Positions 51,224 through 60,699 of a stretch of DNA of 64,000 bases are shown piece after piece. Source of the stretch: PFJX01 sp031426735 (GTDB lineage Bacteria; Pseudomonadota; Gammaproteobacteria; Burkholderiales; Thiobacillaceae); NCBI GenBank assembly GCA_031426735.1, contig JASJPK010000065.1, positions 23,338 to 87,337 of the forward strand, in the 5' to 3' direction. How positions within the stretch are numbered: position 1 is the first letter of the stretch; the number at the start of each line of letters is the position of its first letter. The notes under the pieces are model-generated. The model did no database searches, was not told the DNA's origin, and saw only the letters and a program-made list of their open reading frames with translations. The position numbers and the translations under genes are program-made.

Positions 51224-52402
51224 GTGAAACGCCCCGCCCATCTCATCCTCGTCGTTCTGCCTGTTGTTGCGCTGTTATCCCTCGCCGCCTGCAAGCCGCA
51301 ATCCGCTCCGGCCGGCGATGGTAAAACCGGCGCCGGTCCCGGTGGTGGCATGCCGCCGCCGGAGGTTGAAGTGATCGACGTGGCGCCGCGCAATGTGCCG
51401 CGCACGATGGAAGCGCCCGGCCGCATGCAGGCGGTGCGCACGGCGGAAGTACGGGCGCGGGTCGAGGGCATTCTGGAACGGCGTACCTATACCGAAGGCA
51501 GCGAGGTCAAGGCCGGCTCGGTCCTGTTCCGCATCGACTCGCGCAGTCTGGCGGCAAATATGGAAGCCGCCAAAGCAACATTGGCGCGCAATCAGGCACA
51601 AAAACTGATCGCCGGCCAGAATCTGGATCGCATGCAGGCGCTGGTTGCCAGCAATGCGATCAGCAAACAGGAGTTCGATCAAGCCATGGCCGCCAAGGCG
51701 CAGGCCAACGCCGATGTCGCGGCGGCCCAGGCGGCTCTGGCGAAAGCCGAGATCGACCTGTCCTATGCCACGGTAACGGCCCCCATTTCCGGCCGTATCG
51801 GCCGCGCGCAGGTCACCGAGGGTGCGCTGGTCGGCAAGGGCGAGGCGACGCCGCTGGCCAGCATCGAGCAATACGATCCGATCTGGGTCAATTTCTCGCA
51901 ATCCAGCGCCGACTTCCTGAATCTGCGCGAGGCAACGCGGGGTGAACACACACGAAGCGGTCATGCCAAAGCCAGCCAGGCGCCGGTGAAACTGGTGCTG
52001 GAAAACGGCCGCGAGTACCCGCATCCAGGCAAGCTGCTGTTCAACGATCTGGCGGTCGATCCGACCACCGGCTCGGTCGGCCTGCGTGCCGAGTTCCCGA
52101 ACCCGGATCGCAGCCTGCTGCCCGGCCAGTTCGTCACCGTGCGCCTGCCGGTGGCGCTGGCCGAAAACGTCATCGTCGTGCCGCAACGCGCCGTGCAGGT
52201 GTCGCCGCAGGGCCAGGCCGTGCTGGTCGTGGCTGGCGACGGCAAGGTGCAGGCGCAACCTGTGAAGACCGGCGGCCTGTCCGGCACGGACTGGATCGTC
52301 GCGGAAGGCCTCAAGGGCGGCGAGCGCGTCATCGTCAACGGCGTGCAGAAGGCGCGACCGGGCATGCCGGTCAAGGCCGTTGCCGCCCCGGCAGCCAAGT
52401 AG
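51224..52402 (+). CDS. RND efflux membrane-fusion lipoprotein (AcrA type)
   Basis: 392 residues. A lipoprotein signal with lipobox LSLAAC near residue 33 is followed by GRMQAVRTAEVRARVEGILE (lipoyl half), a coiled-coil hairpin around SKQEFDQAMAAKAQA, the barrel (VTAPISGRIGRAQVTEGALV) and DPTTGSVGLRAEFPNPD. It bridges AcrB and the outer-membrane channel. GTG at 51224 is chosen over ATG at 51173 because AGGAG lies five bases upstream and the signal peptide starts there. Confidence 0.93.
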   Translation: MKRPAHLILVVLPVVALLSLAACKPQSAPAGDGKTGAGPGGGMPPPEVEVIDVAPRNVPRTMEAPGRMQAVRTAEVRARVEGILERRTYTEGSEVKAGSVLFRIDSRSLAANMEAAKATLARNQAQKLIAGQNLDRMQALVASNAISKQEFDQAMAAKAQANADVAAAQAALAKAEIDLSYATVTAPISGRIGRAQVTEGALVGKGEATPLASIEQYDPIWVNFSQSSADFLNLREATRGEHTRSGHAKASQAPVKLVLENGREYPHPGKLLFNDLAVDPTTGSVGLRAEFPNPDRSLLPGQFVTVRLPVALAENVIVVPQRAVQVSPQGQAVLVVAGDGKVQAQPVKTGGLSGTDWIVAEGLKGGERVIVNGVQKARPGMPVKAVAAPAAK

Positions 52403-52411
52403 GAGCCCAGC

Positions 52412-55400
52412 ATGCTGCCCCGCTTCTTCATCGACCGGCCGATTTTTGCCTGGGTCATTGCCCTCTCCATTCTGCTGGCCGGTGCCCTGGTCATGCCGAA
52501 GCTGCCAATTTCGCAATATCCCGAAGTCGCGCCGCCGGCCCTGGCGATCACCGCCGTCTATCCAGGCGCCAGCGCGCAGGTGGTGGAGGATTCGGTCACC
52601 ACGCTGATCGAACAGGAAATGAACGGGCTGGAGCATCTGCTCTACCTCGAATCGAACAGCGATGCCTCCGGCGTGCTGACGCTGACGCTGACTTTCGCGT
52701 CCGGCACCAACCTGGATATCGCCTCGGTGGAAGCACAGAACCGAGTCAAGCGCGTCGAGGCGCGGCTGCCGGAAGAAGTGCGTCGGCAAGGCATTACCGT
52801 GGCAAAGGCGCGGCGCAACTTCCTGATGTTCCTGACCATTTATTCGCCGGACCAGAGCCGCAACGCGATCGACCTGGGCAGCTTCACTGCCGCCAATGTG
52901 CTGGAGAATCTGCGCCGCGTGCCGGGCGTCGGCGAAGCGACACTGTTCGGCACCGAATACGCCATGCGCATCTGGCTCGACCCGCTCAAGCTGGCCAGTT
53001 TCAACATGACGCCGGGCGAAGCATTGAAAGCGGTGCAGGCGCAGAACGTGCAACTCGCCACCGGCGAACTCGGCCAGTTGCCGGCGCTGCGCGGTCAGGA
53101 ACTGGCCGCCACGGTGATCACCCAGGGTCGCCTGTCGACGCCGGAACAGTTCGGCAACATCCTGCTGCGTACCGCCTCCACAGGCGCGGCAGTGCGCCTG
53201 AAGGACGTGGCGCGGGTCGAACTCGGCGCGCAGGACTACAGCGTGCAGGCGCGGTTGAACGGACGCCCCACCGCCGCGGTTGGCATCAAGCTGGCGCCCG
53301 ACGGCAACGCGCTGGAAACCGCCGCCGCGGTGAAAGCGCGGATGACCGAACTGGCCAAATTCTTTCCCAAGGGCGTCAGCTGGGATGTGCCCTATGACAC
53401 CTCGCGTTTCGTCGAAATCTCCATCCGTGAGGTCGTTTTCACGCTGGCCGAGGCGTTCCTGCTGGTGTTTCTGGTGATGTGGCTGTTCCTGCAAAGTTTG
53501 CGCGCAGCGATCATTCCAACCATCGTCGTACCGATTTCGCTGGTCGGCACATTGGTCGGCCTGTATCTGCTCGGCTATTCGATCAATGTGCTGTCGCTGT
53601 TCGCGATGGTGCTGGCGATCGGCATCGTGGTGGACGACGCCATCGTCGTGGTGGAAAACGTCGAACGCATCATGACGCAGGAAGGCCTGCCGGCGCGGGA
53701 GGCGACGGTGAAAGCGATGCGCCAGATCTTCGGCGCCATCGTCGGCATTACCACGGTGCTATCGGCGGTGTTCATCCCGATGGCGTTCTTCAGCGGCTCG
53801 GTCGGTGCGATCTACCGCCAGTTCGCGGTGACGCTGGTAATGACCATGGGGTTCTCGGCGCTGCTCGCCATTTCGCTGACGCCGGCGCTGTGCGCGACGC
53901 TGTTCAAGGGCATGACGCGCGAACAAATGGAGCATCACAGCGGCTTCTTCGGCTGGTTCACCCGCTTCTTCAGCGGCACCACGACGCGCTACATGAATGG
54001 CGTCGGCAGCATCGTCAAGCGGCCGTTGCGCGCCCTGCTCCTGTTCCTGGCCATCGCCGGCGCCGCCGCGATCCTGCTCCTGCGTCTGCCCACCGGCTTT
54101 CTGCCGGATGAAGATCAGGGCTATCTGATCAGCATCGTGCAACTGCCTTCGGGCGCCACGCAGGAACGTACGGTCGCAGTGTTGTCCGCGATGGAACAGC
54201 ATTTCCTGAAGCAGCCGGAAGTCGCCAAAGTGGTCGGCGTCGCCGGCTTCTCCTTCTTCGGCAAGGGCCAGGACGCGGCCATCGCCTTCGTCCGGCTGAA
54301 GGACTGGGACGAGCGCACCGGTGCCAACGACCACGCGCTGAAGGTGGTACAGCGCGCCAACATGGCCTTGTTCAGCGTCAAGCAGGCGATGATCTTCGCG
54401 CTGAATCCGCCGCCGATTCCGGAACTTGCCGCGGTCGGCGGCTTCGATTTCCGCTTGCAGGATCGCGGCGGCCTCGGCCGCGAAAAACTGCTGGAAGCGC
54501 GCAATCTGGTGCTCGGCATGGCGTCGCAAGACCCGCGTCTGGCCGGTGTGCGGCCGGAAGGCAAGGAACCGGCGACGCAATTGCTGCTCGATATCGACCG
54601 CCTGAAAGCCAGCAGCCTCGGCATCGACATGGCCGAACTGAACCAGACCCTGGCCGTATCGCTCGGCTCCGCCTACGTCAACGACTTCATCCGCGAGGGC
54701 CGCGTGCTGCGCGTGGTGATGCAGAACGATGCCGGTGCCCGCGCCACGCCGGAGGGCTTGCTCAGCCTGCGCGTGCGCACGGCGAAGGGCGGCATGGTGC
54801 CGCTTTCCGAAATCGCCACACCGCGCTGGGTGGTGGGACAACCGAAGCTGGATCGCTATAACGGTGTTCCCGCCATGAAGGTCGCCGGCAGCCCCGCTCC
54901 CGGTCACAGCACCGGCGAGGCGATGCTGGCGATGCAGGAGATCGCCGCCAAATTGCCGCCCGGCATCGGTTTCGAATGGTCCGGCACGTCGTACGAGGAA
55001 CGCCTGTCCGGCGCGCAGGCACCGGTGTTGTTCGCGCTGTCGATCGTCGTCGTGTTCATGTGCCTGGCGGCGCTGTACGAATCATGGTCTGTGCCGCTGG
55101 CGGTGTTGCTGGTGGTGCCGATGGGCGTGTTCGGCGCCGTGCTGGCGGTGACGCTGCGCGACCTGCCGAACGACGTCTACTTCAAGGTCGGCCTGATCGC
55201 GATCATCGGCCTGTCGGCCAAGAACGCGATTCTGATCGTCGAATTCGCGCGCCAACTGGAGGCGCAAGGCAAAGCGACGCTGGAAGCGGTCACGGAAGCC
55301 TGCAAGCTGCGCTTCCGGCCGATCATCATGACCTCCATCGCGTTCATTTTCGGCGTGCTGCCGCTGGCCATTTCCAGCGGCGCCGGCGCGGCCAGCCGGC

Positions 55401-55552
55401 AAGCCATCGGCACCGGCGTCATGGGCGGCATGATCGCCGCCACGGTGCTGGCGGTGTTCATCGTGCCGGTGCTCTATCTCGTCGTGCGCCGCCTGTTCCC
55501 CGGCCCGATTCGTTATCACGGCGCCGCCGTGCAGGGAGACGACCATGCGTAA
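52412..55552 (+). CDS. RND multidrug efflux transporter (AcrB/MexB type)
   Basis: 1046 residues, HAE1 length. The start MLPRFFIDRPIFAWVIAL and 12 membrane helices with two large periplasmic loops are as expected. ILAGALVMPKLPISQYPEVA, LAIGIVVDDAIVVVENVER (proton-relay aspartates) and GLSAKNAILIVEFARQL are family hallmarks. It expels drugs using the proton gradient. AGGAG lies before the ATG. Substrate range cannot be read from sequence. Confidence 0.96.
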   Translation: MLPRFFIDRPIFAWVIALSILLAGALVMPKLPISQYPEVAPPALAITAVYPGASAQVVEDSVTTLIEQEMNGLEHLLYLESNSDASGVLTLTLTFASGTNLDIASVEAQNRVKRVEARLPEEVRRQGITVAKARRNFLMFLTIYSPDQSRNAIDLGSFTAANVLENLRRVPGVGEATLFGTEYAMRIWLDPLKLASFNMTPGEALKAVQAQNVQLATGELGQLPALRGQELAATVITQGRLSTPEQFGNILLRTASTGAAVRLKDVARVELGAQDYSVQARLNGRPTAAVGIKLAPDGNALETAAAVKARMTELAKFFPKGVSWDVPYDTSRFVEISIREVVFTLAEAFLLVFLVMWLFLQSLRAAIIPTIVVPISLVGTLVGLYLLGYSINVLSLFAMVLAIGIVVDDAIVVVENVERIMTQEGLPAREATVKAMRQIFGAIVGITTVLSAVFIPMAFFSGSVGAIYRQFAVTLVMTMGFSALLAISLTPALCATLFKGMTREQMEHHSGFFGWFTRFFSGTTTRYMNGVGSIVKRPLRALLLFLAIAGAAAILLLRLPTGFLPDEDQGYLISIVQLPSGATQERTVAVLSAMEQHFLKQPEVAKVVGVAGFSFFGKGQDAAIAFVRLKDWDERTGANDHALKVVQRANMALFSVKQAMIFALNPPPIPELAAVGGFDFRLQDRGGLGREKLLEARNLVLGMASQDPRLAGVRPEGKEPATQLLLDIDRLKASSLGIDMAELNQTLAVSLGSAYVNDFIREGRVLRVVMQNDAGARATPEGLLSLRVRTAKGGMVPLSEIATPRWVVGQPKLDRYNGVPAMKVAGSPAPGHSTGEAMLAMQEIAAKLPPGIGFEWSGTSYEERLSGAQAPVLFALSIVVVFMCLAALYESWSVPLAVLLVVPMGVFGAVLAVTLRDLPNDVYFKVGLIAIIGLSAKNAILIVEFARQLEAQGKATLEAVTEACKLRFRPIIMTSIAFIFGVLPLAISSGAGAASRQAIGTGVMGGMIAATVLAVFIVPVLYLVVRRLFPGPIRYHGAAVQGDDHA

Positions 55553-56972
55553 GACCTTGCTGCTTCTCTCACTGTTAGCGCTGGCGGGCTGCGTAAGCTT
55601 GCCATCGATGAAACAGATGCAACCCGATCTTCCGGCGGCCTGGCCGGAAGGCAACGGCCAGGCCAGCGTCGCCGCCGACTGGTGGAAGGCTTACCGCGAT
55701 CCGGCGCTGGACCGACTGATCGAAGAGGCGCTGGCGCACAACCGGGACGTCAAACTGGCCGCCGCGCGCATCGAGGAAGCCCGCGCCAACCTCGGGCTGG
55801 CCAACGCCGACCGTTATCCGGAAGTCAACCTGGAGGGCAATGTCGGCCGCTCCCGCGTCACCGGCAAGGGCACCATGCCCGCCGGCACGCAGCTGATCAG
55901 CAACAATTTCAAGCTTGATGTGCAAGCCGCCTGGGAGGTCGATCTGTGGGGTCGCTATCGCGCTGCCAGCGCTGCGGCACGCGCCGATCTCCTGGCGACG
56001 GAATATGCCCGCCAGGCGGTGCGCTCCAGCCTGACCGGTACGGTGGCGCAAGGCTACTTCGCGCTGACGGCACTCGATGCTTCGATGAAACTTGCGCAAG
56101 ACACCCTGGTCAACCGGCGCGAAGCCGTGGACTTGCAGCGTTTGCGCTTCGAAGGCGGCGTTGCTTCCGAGCTGGCTTTGCGTCAGGCCGAAGCCGAGCT
56201 GGCCAGTGTCGAGGTCAGCCTGGCGCAACTCGCTCAGCAGGTCCGCCAGCAGGAACTTGCACTGGCAGTGCTGTTGGGGCGCGAACCGCGTCAGATCGTC
56301 GAGACTTCAGTCGCGCGCGGTTTGCGCCTGAGCGAACTCGCCCTGCCGCCTGCCGTGCCGGCCGGCCTGCCCGCCGACTTGCTGAAACGCCGCCCCGATC
56401 TGCGCCAGGCCGAGCAGAAACTGCTGGGATCACAGGCCCGCATTCGCGAAACGAGCGCGGCGATTTATCCGAATCTGTCGCTGACGGCGCATCTGGGCAC
56501 GGAGAGCAAAGCACTGGCCGACCTGTTTTCCGGCCCGGCCGGCATCTGGGGGATGGCGCTGGGCTTGAGCCAGACCCTGTTCAATGCCGGTCGCACCGAA
56601 GCCGCCCTCAAAGCCGCCGACGCGCGCCAGACGCAGGCCTTGCTTGCCTACGAACAAAGCTTGCAGGTTGCCTTCAAGGAAGTGCTGGATGCATTGGTGA
56701 CACATCGTCAGGCACGGGAAACCGCCCTTGCCGAAGCCCATCGTGTCGGCGCCTTGAAGCGTGCCGCGGAACTGGCCGACCTGCGCTATCGGAACGGTGT
56801 TTCGAATTACCTGGAAACGCTCGATGCGCGGCGCAATCTGTTCCAGGCGGAGCAAGGCGGCATCGATGCGCGCCGCGCACAACTCGCGGCGACGGCGGAT
56901 TTGTTCAAAGCATTGGGCGGCAGCTGGGATTCTGCAGCCGCCTTGCCTGCGCAGCAGGAAACTCGGCCCTGA
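55545..56972 (+). CDS. Outer-membrane efflux lipoprotein (OprM/NodT family)
   Basis: 475 residues. A signal with lipobox LALAGC is followed by two repeats of the outer-membrane factor fold: DWWKAYRDPALDRLIEEALA, then ANLGLANADRYPEVNLEGN, and in the second half IRETSAAIYPNLSLTAHLG. It forms the exit duct with AcrA and AcrB. It overlaps the acrB end by eight bases. Confidence 0.93.
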   Translation: MRKTLLLLSLLALAGCVSLPSMKQMQPDLPAAWPEGNGQASVAADWWKAYRDPALDRLIEEALAHNRDVKLAAARIEEARANLGLANADRYPEVNLEGNVGRSRVTGKGTMPAGTQLISNNFKLDVQAAWEVDLWGRYRAASAAARADLLATEYARQAVRSSLTGTVAQGYFALTALDASMKLAQDTLVNRREAVDLQRLRFEGGVASELALRQAEAELASVEVSLAQLAQQVRQQELALAVLLGREPRQIVETSVARGLRLSELALPPAVPAGLPADLLKRRPDLRQAEQKLLGSQARIRETSAAIYPNLSLTAHLGTESKALADLFSGPAGIWGMALGLSQTLFNAGRTEAALKAADARQTQALLAYEQSLQVAFKEVLDALVTHRQARETALAEAHRVGALKRAAELADLRYRNGVSNYLETLDARRNLFQAEQGGIDARRAQLAATADLFKALGGSWDSAAALPAQQETRP

Positions 56973-56985
56973 CCGGTACGCGTGC

Positions 56986-57726
56986 TCAATCGCAGACCAA
57001 CGCGGCCTGCCCCTGTGAAAACCGGTCGGACAGGCGGGTCCGCGTCAAGGTCATGGCATCGAGTCCCTGCTCGTTGCCGAACAGGTACATACCGCCCGCC
57101 GGACTGATCCATTTCACATGCAGTGTCCGCGTCTGATCCTGCTGGCGAAAGCGCACGCGATCGCCGATTTTCAGGCTCGGCATCGGCAACGGTGAGTTGG
57201 CGGATGGCGGCGCTTCGAATTCGATCGAGGCATTTTTGGGCGGCGTCAACGTCGCCAGATTGACTTCTTCGTCCGGCTCCGAAATGGCGGCAAGATGCGT
57301 GATTGCGGCTTCCGCCTCACTGCGACAGCGCAACCCGGCTCGTGCAACGGCGGCATGCATCATGGCCAGCCGTTCGAACAACGCATCGCGCTCTGCCATC
57401 GGGATCGACAACGCGGCGCATCCTTCATGCAAACGCGCCAGCAGCGTCGGCAACATGCGCAGCATCGTTTCGGTCTCGCTACGCGACAATTTCGGCGCCA
57501 GGCTCCACAACAACGCATTGACCGTATCCCAGCCCGCCTGCCAATCGGCGCTCCGATTCCCCTTCGAGATGAAAATACCGGTCAGCAGTCGCGCCCAATT
57601 CTGGTGCAGGAATCCAACAATTTCTTCCGGCGCGTCATGTTCCAGCAAATGACGGTCCATTTCCGTCTGTATCCGCAGCAATACGGTTTGTTCGTTGGTC
57701 TGTGTGTTGAATAGGGGTACGGGCAT
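56986..57726 (-). CDS. Short DUF1631-family protein
   Basis: 246 residues. The C-terminal LKIGDRVRFRQQDQTRTLHV, then WISPAGGMYLFGNEQG, matches the end of DUF1631 proteins, and EEIVGFLHQNWARLL a middle part. Full members are about three times longer, so this is a shortened or N-terminally truncated relative. The ATG at 57726 gives a clean start. It may be PilZ-like in its last 80 residues. No enzymatic motif. Convergent with the efflux operon. Confidence 0.75.
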   Translation of the reverse strand: MPVPLFNTQTNEQTVLLRIQTEMDRHLLEHDAPEEIVGFLHQNWARLLTGIFISKGNRSADWQAGWDTVNALLWSLAPKLSRSETETMLRMLPTLLARLHEGCAALSIPMAERDALFERLAMMHAAVARAGLRCRSEAEAAITHLAAISEPDEEVNLATLTPPKNASIEFEAPPSANSPLPMPSLKIGDRVRFRQQDQTRTLHVKWISPAGGMYLFGNEQGLDAMTLTRTRLSDRFSQGQAALVCD

Positions 57727-57855
57727 GGCTTGGGGCTCGGGTTGCGAGGCCGATATCGGCACCCGTCTTGCTAACTTTAGCCTCAAGCACTTAGCACTTT
57801 CTGCCGATAGGCAATCCTGTTACCCTCTCGCGGCTTATCAGGGAGTCTCCAAGCA

Positions 57856-59139
57856 ATGAATTTCTCGCAAAATCTGCTCAAGAAGCGCATTTTCCTGGCC
57901 CTGGCTACCCTGCCCTTTCTCGGTGTCGTCGCGGCCTTCGGCATTGCCCCGGACACGGCGACCGAATCCATTGCCCGCGAAACCGTGGTCGAGCTGCTGA
58001 CGCTGCCGGAAGCCCAACCAAGCGATAGCGGTACTTTCGATTTCTGGCGCGAAGAACGCATCGGGCGCGGCGAAACACTGTCCAGCCTGCTGCAACGGCT
58101 GGGAATCAATCCAGAAGATCGGCAAGAAATCATCTCCGCCGCGCGCCAGTCCAAGTCCATTGATGGCCTGATTCCCGGTCACAGCGTGCTGGCGCGGGTC
58201 AGTTCGAGCGGCCGCCTGCTGCTGCTGCGTTACCTGGTTTCCGATACTTCGTTGGTCAGCATCAACCGGAACAAGGACAGCTTCCAGGTCACGCAACAGC
58301 CGATTCAGGCCGAAATGCGCCCGGTCATGCGCTCGGGTTCTGTCCAGGGGTCGTTGTTCGGCGCTACCGACGCGGCCGATGTGCCGGACCGGATAGCTTC
58401 CGAAATGGCCGATGCATTCTCCGGCGACATCGATTTCCATAGAGACTTGCGCCGCGGCGATCATTTCTCGGTTGTTTACGAAGCGTTCTACTTCAATGGG
58501 CAACTGGTCAAAACCGGTCGGTTGCTGGCGGCGGAGTTCGTCAATCAGGGCCAGTCGTATCGCGCGGTCTATTTCAAGGATCCTCAGGGCCGCGACGGTT
58601 ACTACAGCGCCGAAGGACAAAGTTTGAAACGCGCGTTCCTCAAGTCGCCGATGCCGTTCGACCGGATTTCCTCCGGCTTCACTCTGGCACGCTTACATCC
58701 GGTTCTGCAGATCTGGCGCTCCCACAAGGGCGTCGACTATGCTGCCCCCACCGGCACACCCGTGCGCGCGGTGGCGGACTCAGTGGTGAGTTTCGTCGGC
58801 AGGCAAGGCGGCTATGGCAATCTGGTGGTACTCAACCATCAGTCGCCGTATAGCACGGCATATGGCCACCTGTCCCGCTTCGGCAAGAACATCAAGCGCG
58901 GCAGCAGGATCAGCCAGGGCCAGGTCATTGGTTATGTCGGTGCCACCGGACTCGCCAGCGGTCCGCACCTGCACTACGAGTTCCGCGTCAGTGGCACGCA
59001 ACGCAATCCGCTGGCGATGAAACTGCCGACTGCCTATCCGCTGGAAAACCGCTACCGGGCACAGTTTGCGGCGTATGCACAACCGCTCACGGCGAGACTG
59101 GAATTGTTGCGCAACACCAATTTGTCGAAACTGGATTAA
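57856..59139 (+). CDS. M23 peptidoglycan endopeptidase
   Basis: 427 residues. An N-terminal membrane anchor (FLALATLPFLGVVAAFGI) is followed by an OapA/LysM-like part (GRGETLSSLLQRLGI) and a C-terminal zinc peptidase domain with HKGVDYAAPTGTPVRAVADS, AYGHLSR and GPHLHYEFRVSG. These are the His/Asp zinc ligands of LytM enzymes, which cut peptidoglycan cross-links. Its length and layout match MepM-like proteins. Divergent from the DUF1631 gene. Confidence 0.92.
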   Translation: MNFSQNLLKKRIFLALATLPFLGVVAAFGIAPDTATESIARETVVELLTLPEAQPSDSGTFDFWREERIGRGETLSSLLQRLGINPEDRQEIISAARQSKSIDGLIPGHSVLARVSSSGRLLLLRYLVSDTSLVSINRNKDSFQVTQQPIQAEMRPVMRSGSVQGSLFGATDAADVPDRIASEMADAFSGDIDFHRDLRRGDHFSVVYEAFYFNGQLVKTGRLLAAEFVNQGQSYRAVYFKDPQGRDGYYSAEGQSLKRAFLKSPMPFDRISSGFTLARLHPVLQIWRSHKGVDYAAPTGTPVRAVADSVVSFVGRQGGYGNLVVLNHQSPYSTAYGHLSRFGKNIKRGSRISQGQVIGYVGATGLASGPHLHYEFRVSGTQRNPLAMKLPTAYPLENRYRAQFAAYAQPLTARLELLRNTNLSKLD

Positions 59140-59205
59140 ACAGGCCGGGGGCACATCGCCCTCGCCTGTCGCAAGGCTAACTTCTGGAAAGCGGACCCGT
59201 CAGGA

Positions 59206-59955
59206 TCAGAGGCTACAGAAGGTCAGTTCAAACACCACATCGCGGTCGCAAGGCCGCGGTTTCTGTGCGGTATCCGGTGTCAACAGTCGAATATTGAGCG
59301 CGTATTTGTTGGCGCTGACTTCCGGCGCACACGGCGCATTCAGTGCCACACGCAACAGATGCGCGGTACGCCCGCCCAGCATGAGCTGGAACATGCCCTG
59401 CACCGCCGTGTGCTGGCTGACGTGACCACTCTCGCGCAGGATGCGCAAGACCACATCGACCGCGCTCTTCAGCGGCAGCAAAGGCCCCAGCCACTCCATC
59501 AGGTCGGCATAACGCTGCGTGGCAGGCTGACTCAGCCAGAAGTGGTACACCGGCAAATCGAAACTGCAGGCACCGCCGGGAATACCGGCGCGACCTTTTA
59601 TGCCGGCCAGCCATTCGTTCTCCCTGACATGCTGGCCGATCTTGCCGGTCATGGCATGGATTTCAGCCAACGCAGAAGTGATGCGGCCAAGAATGTCGTT
59701 CAAACGGGTCGAGTCGACCGCGGGATTGGCGCGCAGCGCCTCCAGGCTGGATTTTTGCCGATCCAGTTCCTGAATCAGCTCGCTCTTCATTTCTGATCGC
59801 GTCGTCACATCGACGATTTCGAAGATACCCAACAAGGCCGCATGATGCGAACGTGCGTCTTCCGCCCGGGCAAAAAACATGGCCTTGTCAAAGAGATCTT
59901 CCAGGCGCAGCCAGGTGCGGATGCGCTCGCTCAGAGGGAATTCGTAGACGGTCAC
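59206..59955 (-). CDS. zapD: Cell division protein ZapD
   Basis: 249 residues. VYEFPLSERIRTWLRLEDLF at the start, HHAALLGIFEIVDV and the C-terminal HLLRVALN identify ZapD, which bundles FtsZ. A GTG at 59955 matches the conserved N-terminus; the ribosome site is weak. Downstream of coaE, as in many betaproteobacteria. Confidence 0.92.
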   Translation of the reverse strand: MTVYEFPLSERIRTWLRLEDLFDKAMFFARAEDARSHHAALLGIFEIVDVTTRSEMKSELIQELDRQKSSLEALRANPAVDSTRLNDILGRITSALAEIHAMTGKIGQHVRENEWLAGIKGRAGIPGGACSFDLPVYHFWLSQPATQRYADLMEWLGPLLPLKSAVDVVLRILRESGHVSQHTAVQGMFQLMLGGRTAHLLRVALNAPCAPEVSANKYALNIRLLTPDTAQKPRPCDRDVVFELTFCSL

Positions 59956-60051
59956 CGGGTCAATCCGACGAGTTAGGTGAGAAATTCAACGCAAGAGCTT
60001 GAATGGGCAGCGATTTTGCAGGATTGCCCATGCTTAGTGCAATGAATTGTT

Positions 60052-60699
60052 TTAAGTTGACCTGGATAAAGCCGCAGCCAGTTTCAAATACAGGACGTGA
60101 AGATGCTCAATCTGTCGGTCCAGAGCGTCCAGTTCACCCCGGTTATCGATCAAGTCGTCGGCAATCGCGAGCCGCGATTCAGCGCTGGCTTGGGCAGCCA
60201 GGATTGCACTGGCTTGCTCGAAACTCAGCCCCGGCCGTGCGGCGGTTCTTGCCAGCTGCTGCGCTTCGTCGCAGTCCACGACTGCGATTCGCTGCAGCAA
60301 GGGCCGATAGACGCTCAGGTTTTCCACCAGCAAGGGCACGACCAGCAGCACATAGGACGCAGTCGCGTCCGCCACCCTACGCCTCGATTCGGCGCGAATC
60401 AGCGGGTGCAGAATGGCTTCGAGCTTTTTGCGGGCATCAGCATCGGCAAAAACACGCGCACGCATGGCGGCACGGTTCAGCGCTCCGGTTGCGCTTGCCA
60501 TTTCGGCACCGAATTCCGCGGCGATTGCCGGCATCGCGGCGCCATGAGCTGCAGTAAGCTCATGCGCGATGCGATCGGTATCGATGACAGCAGCGCCCAA
60601 TTTCTCGAACCGCGCTGCAACCGTGCTTTTTCCGCAACCAACGCCGCCGGTGAGTCCGACGCAAAAAGGGTACACCACGCTTCTGCCGACTTTCCTCAT
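60052..60699 (-). CDS. coaE: Dephospho-CoA kinase
   Basis: 215 residues. Final step of coenzyme A synthesis. P-loop VGLTGGVGCGKSTVAARF, VIDTDRIAHEL and ILHPLIRAE are diagnostic. The ATG at 60699 overlaps the pilD stop (ATGA); the first seven residues are slightly longer than usual and a GTG lies inside. Confidence 0.94.
   Translation of the reverse strand: MRKVGRSVVYPFCVGLTGGVGCGKSTVAARFEKLGAAVIDTDRIAHELTAAHGAAMPAIAAEFGAEMASATGALNRAAMRARVFADADARKKLEAILHPLIRAESRRRVADATASYVLLVVPLLVENLSVYRPLLQRIAVVDCDEAQQLARTAARPGLSFEQASAILAAQASAESRLAIADDLIDNRGELDALDRQIEHLHVLYLKLAAALSRST

Noticed and set aside
51275..53494. 739-codon open frame antisense to acrA-acrB
   Set aside because: It crosses two well-supported genes on the other strand and reads as a histidine/arginine-rich shadow.
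60003..60031. Possible terminator ATGGGCA...TGCCCAT between coaE and zapD
   Set aside because: The stem is only seven bases with a 15-base loop and no T-run, and the two genes probably share a transcript.
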